From the NCBI GenBank assembly GCA_021234155.1, contig JAJEKV010000066.1, positions 989,832-1,053,831 on the forward strand: a stretch of 64,000 nt of DNA, read 5' to 3'. Shown here in pieces: positions 11,857 to 22,321 of the stretch. The notes below the pieces were generated by a model, which saw only the letters and a program-made list of their open reading frames with translations, was not told the DNA's origin and did no database searches. Position 1 is the first letter of the stretch. Every line of letters starts with the position of its first letter. Position numbers and translations under genes: made by a program. The stretch is from Isoetes taiwanensis (Eukaryota; Streptophyta; Lycopodiopsida; Isoetales; Isoetaceae).

Positions 11857-14800
11857 CAATCCCATCTTGAGGAACAACGACTATACAATAACCAGCCATA
11901 GTAATCTGTAAACCAACTTTTACTGGTCTAGACTAGTCTTTTTACAAACTAGCTAGTTTTTGTCCCACTGCCAACGAGCAGCCAAAGTGGAGGATACGTA
12001 TAGGCTTTTAAGTTCTACCACGTCGGAGATCATCATCGTATACCCCTAGTAACCAACTTCCAAATATAAGTGACATTGACAAGGTTTGAAGTTCTACCAC
12101 GTCAGGGATCATCATCGTATACCCCTAGTAACCAACTTCCAAATATAAGTGACATTGACAAGGTTTGAACCCATGACCAAATGAACACTTATTTTGGCAT
12201 TACTAGGCCTATACCAACTCACCACACATCCATTGGGCAAAACTTTGGCCATACATGCATACTTTGTAGGCAGGATACAATCCCACCTTGAGGAAGTTTT
12301 CGGATCCTAGGGGCAACTCTAGACGTCACCATCCTAGTGCCCGTCATCGCATTATGACTTTTGGGCATCCTAAGACCCGAGGAGGCTTTTATCACGATAA
12401 CGATAAACCGACCATAGTAATCTGTAAACCAACTTTTACTGGTCTAGACTAGTCTTTTTACAAACTAGCTAGTTTTTATCCCACTGCCAATGAGCAGCCA
12501 AAATGGAGGACACGTATAGGCTTTTAATGGTCTAGACTAGTCTTTTTACAAACTAGCTAGTTTTTATCCCACTGCCAATGAGCAGCCAAAATGGAGGACA
12601 CGTATAGGCTTTTAAGTTCTACCACGTCAAGGATCATCATCGTATACCCCTAGTAACCAACTTTCAAATATAAGTGACATTGACAAGGTTTGAACCCATG
12701 ACCAAATGAACACTTATTTTGGCTTTACTAGGCCTACACCAACTCACCACATATCCGTTGGGCAAAACTTTAGCCATACATGCACACTTTGTAGGCAGGA
12801 TACAATCCCACCTTGAGGAAGTTTTCGGATCCTAGGGGCAACTCTAGGGGCATCGTTGAAGCCAACGTCACCATCCTAGTGCCGCCTGCCACGTATGACT
12901 TTTTGGGCATCCTAGGACCAGGAGGGCTTTATCACGATAACCGATAAACCAGCCATAGTAATCGTAAACCAACTTTTCTTGGTCTAGACTAGTCTTTTAC
13001 AAACTAGCTAGTTTTGTCCCCTTGCCCGAAAGCGACCAAAGTGGAGGACATTATAAGCTTTTAAGGTCTACCACGTCGGGGATCATCATCGTATACCCCT
13101 AGTAACCAACTTCCAAATTATAAGTGACATTGACAAGGTTTGAACCCATGACCAAATGAACACTTATTTTGGCATTACTAGGCCTATACCAACTCACCAC
13201 ACATTCGTTGGGCAAAACTTTGGCCATACATGCACACTTTGTAGGCAGGATACAATCCCACCTTGAGGAAGTTTTCGGATCCTAGGGGCAACTCTAGGGG
13301 CATCGTTGAACCCAACGTCACCATCCTAGTGCCGCCTGCCACGTATGACGTTTTGGGCAGGACCAGAGGGCTTTATACAGTAACTAGTAAACTAGCCATA
13401 GTAATCTGTAAACCAACTTTTACTGGTCTAGACTAGTCTTTTTACAAACTAGCTAGTTTTTGTCCCACTGCCAACGAGCAGCCAAAGTGGAGGACACGTA
13501 TAGGCTTTTAAGTTCTACCATGTCGGGGATCATCATCGTATACCCCTAGTAACCAACTTCCAAATATAAGTGACATTGACAAGGTTTGAACCCATGACCA
13601 AATGAACACTTATTTTGACATTACTAGGCCTATACCAACTCACCACATATCCGTTGGACAAAACTTTGGCCATACATGCACACTTTGTGGCGGGGATACA
13701 ATCCCACCTTGAGGAAGTTTTAGGATCCTAGGGGGCAACTCTAGGGGCATCGTTGAACCAACGTCACCATCCTAGTGCCTTTGCCCGTATGATGACTTTT
13801 GGGCATCCTAGGACCAGAGGGCTTTATATAGTAACCAGTAAACCAGCCATAGTAATCTGTAAACCAACTTTTACTGGTCTAGACTAGTCTTTTTACAAAC
13901 TAGCTAGTTTTTGTCCCACTACCAACGAGCAGCCAAAGTGGAGGACACGTATAGGCTTTTAAGTTCTACCATGTCGGGGATCATCATCGTATACCCCTAG
14001 TAACCAACTTCCAAATATAAGTGACATTGACAAGGTTTGAACCCATGACCAAATGAACACTTATTTTGGCATTACTAAGCCTATACCAACTCACCACACA
14101 TCCGTTGGGCAAATTTGTAGGCAGGATACAATCCCACCTTGAGGAAGTTTTTGGGATCCTAGGGGCAACTCTAGGGGCATCGTTGAACCAGCGTCACCAT
14201 CCTAGTGTAAGCACGCCCGCGTATGACTTTTTGGGCATCCTAGGACGAGAGGGGCTTTATCACGATAACGATAAACCAGACCATAGTAATCGTAAACCAA
14301 CTTTTCTTGGTCTAGACTAGTCTTTTTACAAACTAGCTAGTTTTTGTCCCCTTTGCCAGCGAGCAGACCAAAGTGTGGAGGACGCATTATAGGCTTTTTA
14401 AGTTCTACCATGTCGGGGATCATCATCGTATACCCCTAGTAACCAACTTCCAAATATAAGTGACATTGACAAGGTTTGAACCCATGACCAAATGAACATT
14501 TATTTTGGCATTACTAAGCCTATACCAACTCACCGCACATCCGTTGAGCAAAACTTTGGCCATACATGCACACTTTGTAGGAAGGATACAATCCCACCTT
14601 GAAGAAGTTTTCGGATCCTAGGGGCAACTCTAGGGGCATCGTTGAACCCAACGTCACCATCCTAGTGTCGCCTGCCACGTATGACTTTTTGGGCATCCTA
14701 GGACCAGAGGGCTTTATACAGTAACCAGTAAACCAGCCATAGTAATCTGTAAACCAACTTTTACTGGTCTAGACTAGTCTTTTTACAAACTAGCTAGTTT

Positions 14801-15066
14801 TTGTCCCACTGCCAACGAGCAGCCAAAGTGGAGGACACGTATAGGCTTTTAAGTTCTACCACGTCGGGGATCATCATCGTATACCCCTAGTAACCAACTT
14901 CCAAATATAAGTGACATTGACAAGGTTTGAACCCATGACCAAATGAACACTTATTTTGGCATTACTAGGCCTATACCAACTCACCACACATCCGTTGGAC
15001 AAAACTTTGGCCATACATGCACACTTTGTAGGCAGGATACAATCCCACCTTGAGGAAGTTTTCAGA
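11857..15066. repeat. Tandem array, about seven copies of a ~450-bp unit
   Basis: The landmark CCATAGTAATC recurs near 11896, 12412, 12953, 13396, 13848, 14281 and 14736, giving spacings from about 430 to 540 bases. The two longest spacings come from internal duplications: a ~78-bp one at 12013-12165 and a ~88-bp one at 12441-12613. Each unit holds two palindromes (TCTAGA next to ACTAGT, and AAACTAGCTAGTTT), a CATCGTATACCCC block, a tRNA-like segment on the minus strand, and TCCTAGGGGCAACTCTAG. The array begins and ends at the same point of the unit (the TTGAGGAAG block), as expected from unequal exchange. It encodes no protein. Confidence 0.95.
12160..12230 (-). repeat. tRNA-like pol III promoter head, one per array unit
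   Basis: On the minus strand the segment reads GGTGAGTTGGTATAGGCC, which resembles a tRNA D-arm and A box, and about 45 bases later GGGTTCAAACC, which fits the B box and T-loop. The flanking bases form a five-pair T-stem with one mismatch (CATGG with CCTTG). No acceptor stem or proper anticodon arm is evident, so this is not a working tRNA gene. tRNA-derived SINEs have such heads. The segment recurs near 12687, 13136, 13585, 14034, 14476 and 14926. Confidence 0.55.
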
Positions 15067-16771
15067 TCATAGAGAAACTTTTTTCCCCAAGTAGTAGAAT
15101 CATAGAATTAGACTAATACACTCAGGGAAAAAATGAGTCAAAAAACACCAAATGCCATGCAAAATGTGTCGAATAATCGTCCAAATCCGAGACTCGGTTG
15201 AAAAATGGTATAAAATTATAATTAAAATCCCAAGAACCATTAGAAATTTAAAATTTAAAGAAAAAATAATTATATAAGGGAACCGTTAATAAGGGTGGCT
15301 AATTAATAGGAGCAATAATGGTAACAAAATATTCCTTGGCATGTGTGAGCGTCTTTCTCTTTTTAAACACCATTTCAGCTCTTTTCTTTAATTTCATCTT
15401 AAACTCTCTCTCTCAGCCCTAAGATGATCTCCAAGATATGGCGCGCACCAAATGCACTGCGAGGTAGGTTAGAAGCCCCAGGAAGAGACCCAGCATGGTA
15501 GAGCTAGTCGCAGAGAGTGGCAACCCGAGCGTTTAAGGCCGAAACATGGCGAGGCCGAAGAGCCCAGCACCTCGGACACCTCCGACAAGTCCTACCACAC
15601 CACGGATCAGCGAGTCCCAAGCAACTCATCCGAACTGATTCAATGGACAGACGAGATCGTCGCCTGAGGAACGTTCTCCAGGAACGAGGGGAGCGGCAGC
15701 AACAGCAGGAGGATCAACAGCAGTAGCAGCAGCAGACGGAGGGGCCCTCGAGCAGGAGGAAGGGAAAGGTGAAGGTGGCAGAATGGGACGAAGAAAGAAA
15801 GGAGAGAGAAAGAAGGGATAGACAACATGAGCTTGTTTATAGCAGTGCAACAATGATCTAGGAAACAAACTCAAATAAACTTGTAGATCAATGCAAAAGA
15901 ATATTACCAGCTCTTTTCAAAAATGTTTTTCCATATATATTCATAGAAAATACCAAAGCCGCCGATATTTTCAAATAGGGCAGTAGATGCTGCATATTAG
16001 CTATAGTTTGACAACTAATTATCACTAAAGAGGTATGAATCAAGGCCCATTATGACCAGTAGAAGCTCTGCTACTGATCTATAGAACATTTACAGGTCTG
16101 CATCTTGACATTCTCTTCCTCAGTCATTACTAGATGTCTGAGTTCACATATAGGACAAAAAAAGTTTGGAAATACATTATCACTTCTGCTGATAACTCGT
16201 TATACGTGATTTTTGCATTAGCGGTTAGCTAATTAGTAACTGCTAACTGCTAACTCCCAACTATGGTTGTAGATTGATTGAAGCCTTGTACTTCATCTTG
16301 TGATCCAAAATTTTGATCCGCCCGCATCATCTGATTCGGCAAAGATATGTCGAAGATGAGATCTGCCCAAGAAACGGCCAAGATCTGGAGAAAAAAACTA
16401 GTAGATGCAGAGAAGAAACCATTCAAAAATATTCTATTTTTAGAACAACGGCAATTAATATCCATATCCTAATTTTAGAACTGAGATGAGCTCCACACAA
16501 ATCTGAGAGTTTAAACCTGTGCTTTAGAGATAGAAGTTTACAAGCCGAATGACTTGTGGAGTGCAAGCATGCATCGTCTTGTAGGATTCCATCCTGTAGG
16601 CTAGCTATCAGGGCCGACAATGCATGTTTAGGAGATGGATTTGAAGCAGAGTCTGCAGCCCGTTTACCTGTAATACTAAAGCGTCATCTCACAAATGTGT
16701 TCAATGATTTGGCAATGGACACATGTCATGATTAATACGCAAGCTAGACAAAAGAACCGACATCATATAAA
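15067..16771. other. Intergenic DNA with a possible decayed reading frame
   Basis: No complete gene is visible. At about 15437 (plus) a frame starts MARTKCTAR and then stops. Another frame nearby reads a Ser/Thr/Glu-rich stretch, and around 15690-15740 the DNA is CAG/CAA-rich. These could be remnants of one decayed gene or repeat protein. The rest, 15.8-16.77 kb, shows nothing recognisable. Confidence 0.35.
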
Positions 16772-16823
16772 ACTCTCTCTCTCTCTCCCTCCCTCCCTCC
16801 CTCCCTCCCTCCCTCCCTCCCCC
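16772..16823. repeat. CT/CCCT microsatellite
   Basis: A run of CT dinucleotides passes directly into about ten CCCT units. It lies upstream of the PIF/Harbinger relic. Confidence 0.95.
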
Positions 16824-17170
16824 ACCCAGGTCGGCCACATGATCAAAATTTTTTTGTCTCTCATCGGATACGGCGAGAGACAAAAATTATACCGTATAGC
16901 TCGAGAGAAGATCAGAGATGAGCTTCTCTCAAGCCTTAACAGCGGCCGTTTCAAGCAGTTTTCCCCTTCCCCGTCGGATTTTTTCCCTCCAATTTGTCTC
17001 CGGCTGGCCATCCCATGTGGGATAATTCTTTCCTCATTCAATCTTCAAAATGAATGATATGGGATATTTTGAGTTCGTCTTCCCGCGTCCCATTTCCATT
17101 CGATTTCTCTAAAAAATCCATTCCCTACACCTTCGAGGCAGGAAATCATCACCGATAGCGTCATTCAAGC
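16824..17170. other. Short spacer before the transposase relic
   Basis: No distinct feature is recognisable. It may include the 5' leader of the transposase gene, but I found no terminal inverted repeat. Confidence 0.4.
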
Positions 17171-18494
17171 ATGGATCCGGTCATTTTAGGTATGATTGCA
17201 ATGCTTCTTAGGGCTATTTTGCTAGCTTTAGCAATGCAGAAGTTCTGCTTGGATCTCATTCAAGAGAATGAGCTCGAGGATCCTATGGCAATAGTGGAGG
17301 AAGAAGATTTTGAAGAAGACAACACTAGTTTTCCATGTGCATCTTCAATCTTGCTGTTGGCTGCAACATCTCGACTAAGAAGACCACTGAGAAGATTCTG
17401 GGTTTGTCCGAGACAGACCATACAATGGGATAACATTGACAATCATGCTTGGAATTGCCTTCCCTCATTCGAAGATGATATGTGGCATCAGTTTTACAGA
17501 ATGAAGAGAAGGTCATTTGAAAAATTGGTTGACCTTATTGAGGCCAAAAGGTAAGGCCCCCTGTAGATCCCAGGAAAGCAGTAGCTATGGTACTCTACTT
17601 TCTTGCTCATGGAGAGATGCCATTGCATGTTGGCCAAAGGTTTTATGTTGGAAAGGCCACAGTCCAAAAATACACCAAGAAAGTGACTTTAGTTTTAGCA
17701 TACATGCTTTACAAAAAATTTATTGCCTTATCCTCGGGTCAAAGACTTCTTGATATCATGAAGGAATTTGAAGATGCCACTGGTCTGCCTAGTATTTTTG
17801 GTGCTGTTGATGGTTCTCACATTTTTCTGTACAGAAAGCCATGGAGGAAAGACAAAGGGGATGGTTATTACAGCAGACACAAGAGACATTCCTGCCTCAT
17901 GCAAGGTGTAGTAACACACTCTCGAATTTTTATCAATGTTTGTGTTAGTAGAACAGGTTTTGTGCATGATTCCAATCAGTTCAAGAAGAGCCTATTGTAT
18001 AAGAGGCTAGCATCAAAACAAATTTTGCAGGAACCTACTGTCCAAATGACAGGAAAAAAGATTAACAGGAGAGGAGAAATACTGGATGCAGATGTGACAG
18101 TTAATATACCACCAATGCTTTTAGGGGTTCAGCATATCCAAGTAGAAGGATTTTTATTAAGGTATTTCCAGATGGCACAGGTGCTTCTGGCAAGTTCAAC
18201 AAGAGGATTTGCAAGGGCAGAGCTTGTGTTGAGAATGGATTTGGTATAGTGAAAGAGAAGTTCAGGATTCTGAAAGCTTTGCCTATTCATGTTGGCAGGG
18301 CAGCCAAGATTTCTTGTGTGTTGTGGAATTTCTGCATTATGGAAGACTTGGAATTGGAAATGTTGCCCTTAGAAGCAGAATTGCCAGATATAAACTACTA
18401 TGAGACTGAGGACATGAATAAGAAATTGAAGAAGGAAGGAGACTTGATAAGACATGTAATTTTCCAAAATAGAGATGGTAAAAATTTAGTATGA
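17171..18494 (+). pseudogene. PIF/Harbinger-type DDE transposase, frameshifted
   Basis: Three overlapping frames together read one PIF/Harbinger (DDE_Tnp_4) transposase. The first (17171-17554) gives an N-terminal acidic region and a helical segment WHQFYRMKRRSFEKLVDLI. The frame shifts near 17548 and the next (to 18249) gives FLAHGEMPLHVGQRF, the first catalytic Asp in IFGAVDGSHIF and the second in GFVHDS. A further shift near 18200 gives the catalytic Glu in ENGFGIVKEKFRIL and the C-terminal helices to 18494. The three acidic residues survive, but two shifts prevent one protein. Such genes can be domesticated (ALP1-like), yet the breaks argue for a dead copy. A trihelix gene lies 2.2 kb downstream on the same strand and might be its partner. 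Confidence 0.8.
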
Positions 18495-18784
18495 TTCTTT
18501 CATTCATTTCAGACACATCTGTGCTCAATGTAAATGTTGTTTAGGGTGTTGACATTAATAGATTTCTCTCTCTCAATTCTGGTCTAGAAATATGCTCGGT
18601 ATAGACATGTAATTTACATATTGCAGTTCAATTTTAAGCTTGCAGTTCAAATTTAAGCTTACAGAGCAGAAGTATTAATTAATACTTAATTGTAGGCACA
18701 TGAACTGAACCCTGAATCCATAACACCAAGGTGCAACATTTTAACAATCATTAAACAATTGCGGCAAACTGGAAAGAAAATGAA

Positions 18785-19080
18785 CAACTACAGCAACAAC
18801 TATTCAATGTTTGCATTCTGTAAATGAACAAATACAGCAGTATCTAAAAAATGTTTGCATTAAGAAAATAAACAACTACAGCAATAACTATTCAATGTTT
18901 GCATTTTGTAAATGAACAAATATAGCAATATCTAAACAATGTTTGCATTCTGCAAATGAACAAGTACATCAGTATCTAAACAATGTTTGCAACTCAAGAA
19001 TGAACAACTACAGCAGTATCTAAACAATGTTTGCAACTCACGAATGAACAGCTACAGCAGTATCTAAACAATGAATAACC
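18785..19080. repeat. Minisatellite, ~44-bp unit, about six copies
   Basis: Units contain AATGTTTGCA, then a GAATGAACAA or AAATGAACAA block, then CAGCAGTATCTAAAC. The last two units are nearly identical, which points to recent slippage or unequal exchange. It sits just 3' of the transposase relic. Confidence 0.9.
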
Positions 19081-20644
19081 ACAGCAGATGAGAAGTACAG
19101 AAGATAACGAACTATTTTTATTTCATTAATCTCAAGGCTGTTACATGCACATTTAAAACACAATAGAGTTGTCTCAGAAATGTTTGTGGTCCCTGAAATG
19201 CTAAAAATCAACAGCTACACACTCCAAGACCTCATAACGTCCATGTTTCTCATCATCTTAACCTGTAACAACAGCATTTACGAAACCATGAGAACCTGGA
19301 CAACGTCTTAGTGAACATGAAAAGCAACTCAAGTGAGGAATATCCAGTGAAGACCAAACAACCTGTATTAATATGTCATGGATTTACACAAAAAAACCAT
19401 TTCTTCATGGTTTGAGTACAAAAAAAGGCATGTGGCCGGTTCAATATCATACATTGCTTCAGAAATTTAAACTAAAGAAGAAAGAAAAGAAAGGGGGCTG
19501 AGTTTTTTATCAGGCACAAAAAAAAGGGTCTTCATATGAGCAGGCTATTCAGGGCAGTTTTCACATGTCACTGATGGGATTCGGACCTCCCAAAGACACC
19601 ATCTTCCATGATGCTTGACATGAATAAGCTCAACATGTGTTCTCTGGCGGAAGGACGCTTGCTCAGCCCATGCAATTAACTCGGCTTCCACGAAAACTTC
19701 TTCCATGGACATGTAGCCAAGAATAACTCTTTGGCTAACAGATGCATGGAAGCTCTTGTGCTGGAGCTCCACAATCTCATTTGATTCAAATTGAAGCTGA
19801 ACTAGTTGCGACCGCCATATCAGAATCACTAGAAGATGGGTACACAGGAAAATGGCGCCGGACCAAGACCTTGCGCCTTGCCATCTTCGAGTTGCTTACA
19901 ATAAAGAATCGAGCGCTAGAATCGAGACATGCATAATGGAATTTAAAGAGACGTTGTACGAAACCTTTATAAAATTAGGGTCATTTCCCACTCGCCGTTA
20001 GGTTAGGTTAAATAGGCTAATTAACTGGAACTTGTTTTCACACTGACACTTAGGTTATCACTAGTTAAGTTAACTTTAATTAATTTTTAACTGCGGCTAA
20101 CTTAACAAGGTTGACTTTCCCAGTGAAGGTGGTTTTATGTTAAATTTTTAACCTGCCCTTTTTTTTAAATTAAATTAAGGGAAAAGTTAATGGGCCTATA
20201 ATAGGTCCACTTAACTTTTTTTATTTTGGTTAATTATTAACTTAATGGTATAATGTGAAAAGGAAGAATGAATGAAACGGTTAGGTTAAAGATGAGAACG
20301 ATTTTGTGAGAAAAGAATGGGCCGACGAAAGAAAAATGATCGGGGTGATCGGGGTCGAGGAGCTCGTGGCTGCTCGGGCAGGCTGAGAAGCCGTAATTCA
20401 TCAAAAGCAGCAGTAAGCTTTTGTTACCATTCACATCGTTTTGTATCAGTCTTCAAACTGCTCTCCATTTTATAGGTTGTGCAAATTGAATCGGAATCCT
20501 CTGGGCAAGAGTAATTTGACGTGCATAAAGAGCAAGAGCAAATTGGTCTACATGAAACAACGGTATTTCATTTTTTATTCTTAATCATTTGATGTATGGA
20601 TCTCTATTCTAGTTGTAGTATTGATAGAGAAGTTTTAACCAACA
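19081..20644. other. Spacer with an unrecognised small minus-strand reading frame
   Basis: On the minus strand a frame opens with ATG at 19884 (MARRKVLVRRHFPVYP) and stops within about 100 bases. An overlapping frame at 19829-19545 continues for 94 codons with balanced composition (for example LGYMSMEEVFVEAEL). One frameshift would join them into about 115 residues. I do not recognise it. The rest, 19.95-20.64 kb, is AT-rich with TTAACTTAA-type repeats and nothing I can name. Confidence 0.3.
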
Positions 20645-21375
20645 GCAAGCCATTGGTAAAGAGCAAGAAGTTGAATTTGAAATTGATGTGGCTGGTCCAT
20701 CCTCGAGTGCAAAGCGAAAACGATCAAGAAATTGGAATCTTGACGAGGCACTCTTGCTTGTGGATTTGAAAAAGAAGGAGTGGCTGATTTATGAGCATAA
20801 AAGTACAAGGGAGAAGATGGAGTATGCAAATCTGAAATGGACAAAGATAGCGGAGGAAATGCGGAAGCACGGTTACAAGGATAGAGATGGAGAAGGTTGT
20901 AGGACCAAATGGGAGAATTTGATTGGGGAATACAAGAGTGTGAAGGATTTTCAGAAACAAACAGGAAATCCAGATTTTTTCTCTATTTCGAGTGATGAAA
21001 GAAAGCAAAGAAAGGTGCCAAATTTCCATTGTAGCATATTTGATGCCATGGATTCATTTCAATCATCAAGACCCAATGTGAACCCACCTAATATAGTTGA
21101 CACAAGCAGGGTAAACACATTGCAACCAGATGAAATTGTTGCGCACCATCCCTAAGGCAAAGGTGAGATAGGTTCATCCGGAAAAAGAAGAAAAACCATT
21201 GGAAATAACTTGGCTGCCACCATATTAGAGGCAAATAAGAACTTGATAGAGGCCATAAAGAATGCAAAGGAAGAGAGAAGGGAACGCACTGAAGCATTGT
21301 TGGAAATAGAGCAGGAAAAGTTGCAGCAGCAAAGGGATTTCAATAGGAATTTCAAAACTATTGCAAATGCATGGC
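20645..21375 (+). pseudogene. Trihelix (Myb/SANT-like) DNA-binding protein with an in-frame stop
   Basis: A reading frame following a possible splice acceptor (AACAG at 20640-20644) encodes a trihelix domain: RNWNLDEALLLVDLKKKEW for the first helix, WTKIAEEMRKHGYK for the second and CRTKWENLIGEYKSVKDF for the third, followed by the conserved SSDERKQRKVP segment. A TAA at 21153 interrupts it. The same frame then continues with a Lys/Glu/Gln-rich coiled coil (about 21210-21340), as in complete trihelix proteins. Immediately after this coil the sequence changes to LINE-A. The family binds GT-type DNA elements as host transcription factors. PIF/Harbinger elements also encode a Myb/SANT-like partner, so this could be the second gene of the element upstream. 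The 5' exon was not found. Confidence 0.6.
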
Positions 21376-21385
21376 GTAAAATTGC

Positions 21386-22321
21386 ATGCAGGAAATTAAT
21401 CCTATCTCACCCTCAAACATTTCCTCAGAAGTTCAGCCTCAAACCTCCACTCACCACACTCCCCCCTCTGAATCCACCATGCCTATTTCATTTCCATCTC
21501 CATCACCACAACCTCCTCCAAATGAAATCCACCTGCTTCATGTTGACCTGCTTGACCTTACTCAAACTGTTTCTTCACACTCAAATGCCACTATTTCCCC
21601 TGAGATAGCTCTGCAACTTCAGCAATTGGTTGTGCCAATAAGTGATGCCTCTGCACAGGTAACAGATGTAGATAGTGTCAGGGATATACAGGAAATAGAG
21701 GTAGGTAGTATCAAAGACATATCGACCTCCTGGGAAAAGAGTCTGCTGCATGATGAGGTTACAACAGTTGGTCTATTTCAGCAAGTTCCAGAGGACTCAA
21801 CTACAACAGCAGCTCAACATTTGACTGGATCTGCAGAATCTTCACAACATGACCACATCATTTCCAGGCAAGATCTTTCCTTAACAAACCATGCATTTGA
21901 TTCAAGTAATAAAAATTGTGAGTTAAACATCCTAAATGATGCTACCATAAACATTAGCCCTACTGATTCAAACTCTGCTAATGAAGCTTGCTGTAAGTCA
22001 AAGTTTTGGAGTTGCTCCCATCATGAAGAGAATCATGATTTCATAAACCCTATTGACACGGATTCTGCTGACACTGGATCAGACAAGGAGAATGCTTTAA
22101 ATGCTATCAACACCACTGGAAACACTTGGGATGATGATGTCTACCTCACATCCAATCAAAAAGGTGCTATCCTAGCTAAATCTAATAGCAAAAAGGCTAA
22201 AAAGAAGAAAAATCTAAGAGCACCTTCCTCCTCCAACACTCCTGCAGCTAACACTAGGCTAAGATCCGCGCCCTACTCTTCTGCTTCTTTCTGCTTCTTC
22301 TTACAAACTTATTCTACATGA
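21386..22321 (+). CDS. LINE-A ORF1 protein (no known domain seen)
   Basis: The frame encodes 311 residues starting MQEINPISPSN. It is rich in Ser, Thr, Pro and Asp with a Lys-rich patch (KSNSKKAKKKKNLR) near the C-terminus, which could bind RNA. The zinc knuckles usual in plant LINE ORF1 proteins are not visible. The acidic DFINPIDTDSADTGSDKEN segment and the NTPAANTR segment have counterparts in LINE-C (63.6-63.9 kb), so the frame is a true element gene and not a shadow. Its stop TGA overlaps the ORF2 start codon as ATGA. The start is uncertain because the element may be 5'-truncated. Confidence 0.6.
   Translation: MQEINPISPSNISSEVQPQTSTHHTPPSESTMPISFPSPSPQPPPNEIHLLHVDLLDLTQTVSSHSNATISPEIALQLQQLVVPISDASAQVTDVDSVRDIQEIEVGSIKDISTSWEKSLLHDEVTTVGLFQQVPEDSTTTAAQHLTGSAESSQHDHIISRQDLSLTNHAFDSSNKNCELNILNDATINISPTDSNSANEACCKSKFWSCSHHEENHDFINPIDTDSADTGSDKENALNAINTTGNTWDDDVYLTSNQKGAILAKSNSKKAKKKKNLRAPSSSNTPAANTRLRSAPYSSASFCFFLQTYST

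Noticed and set aside
12160-12230. A true tRNA gene
   Set aside because: Only D-arm-like and T-arm-like parts are present; no acceptor stem or anticodon arm could be formed.
14066-14320. Open frame inside the tandem array
   Set aside because: It spans unit sequence that is not open in the other copies.
11857-15066. CRISPR array
   Set aside because: Units are ~450 bp and contiguous without short repeats and unique spacers, and the DNA is plant nuclear.
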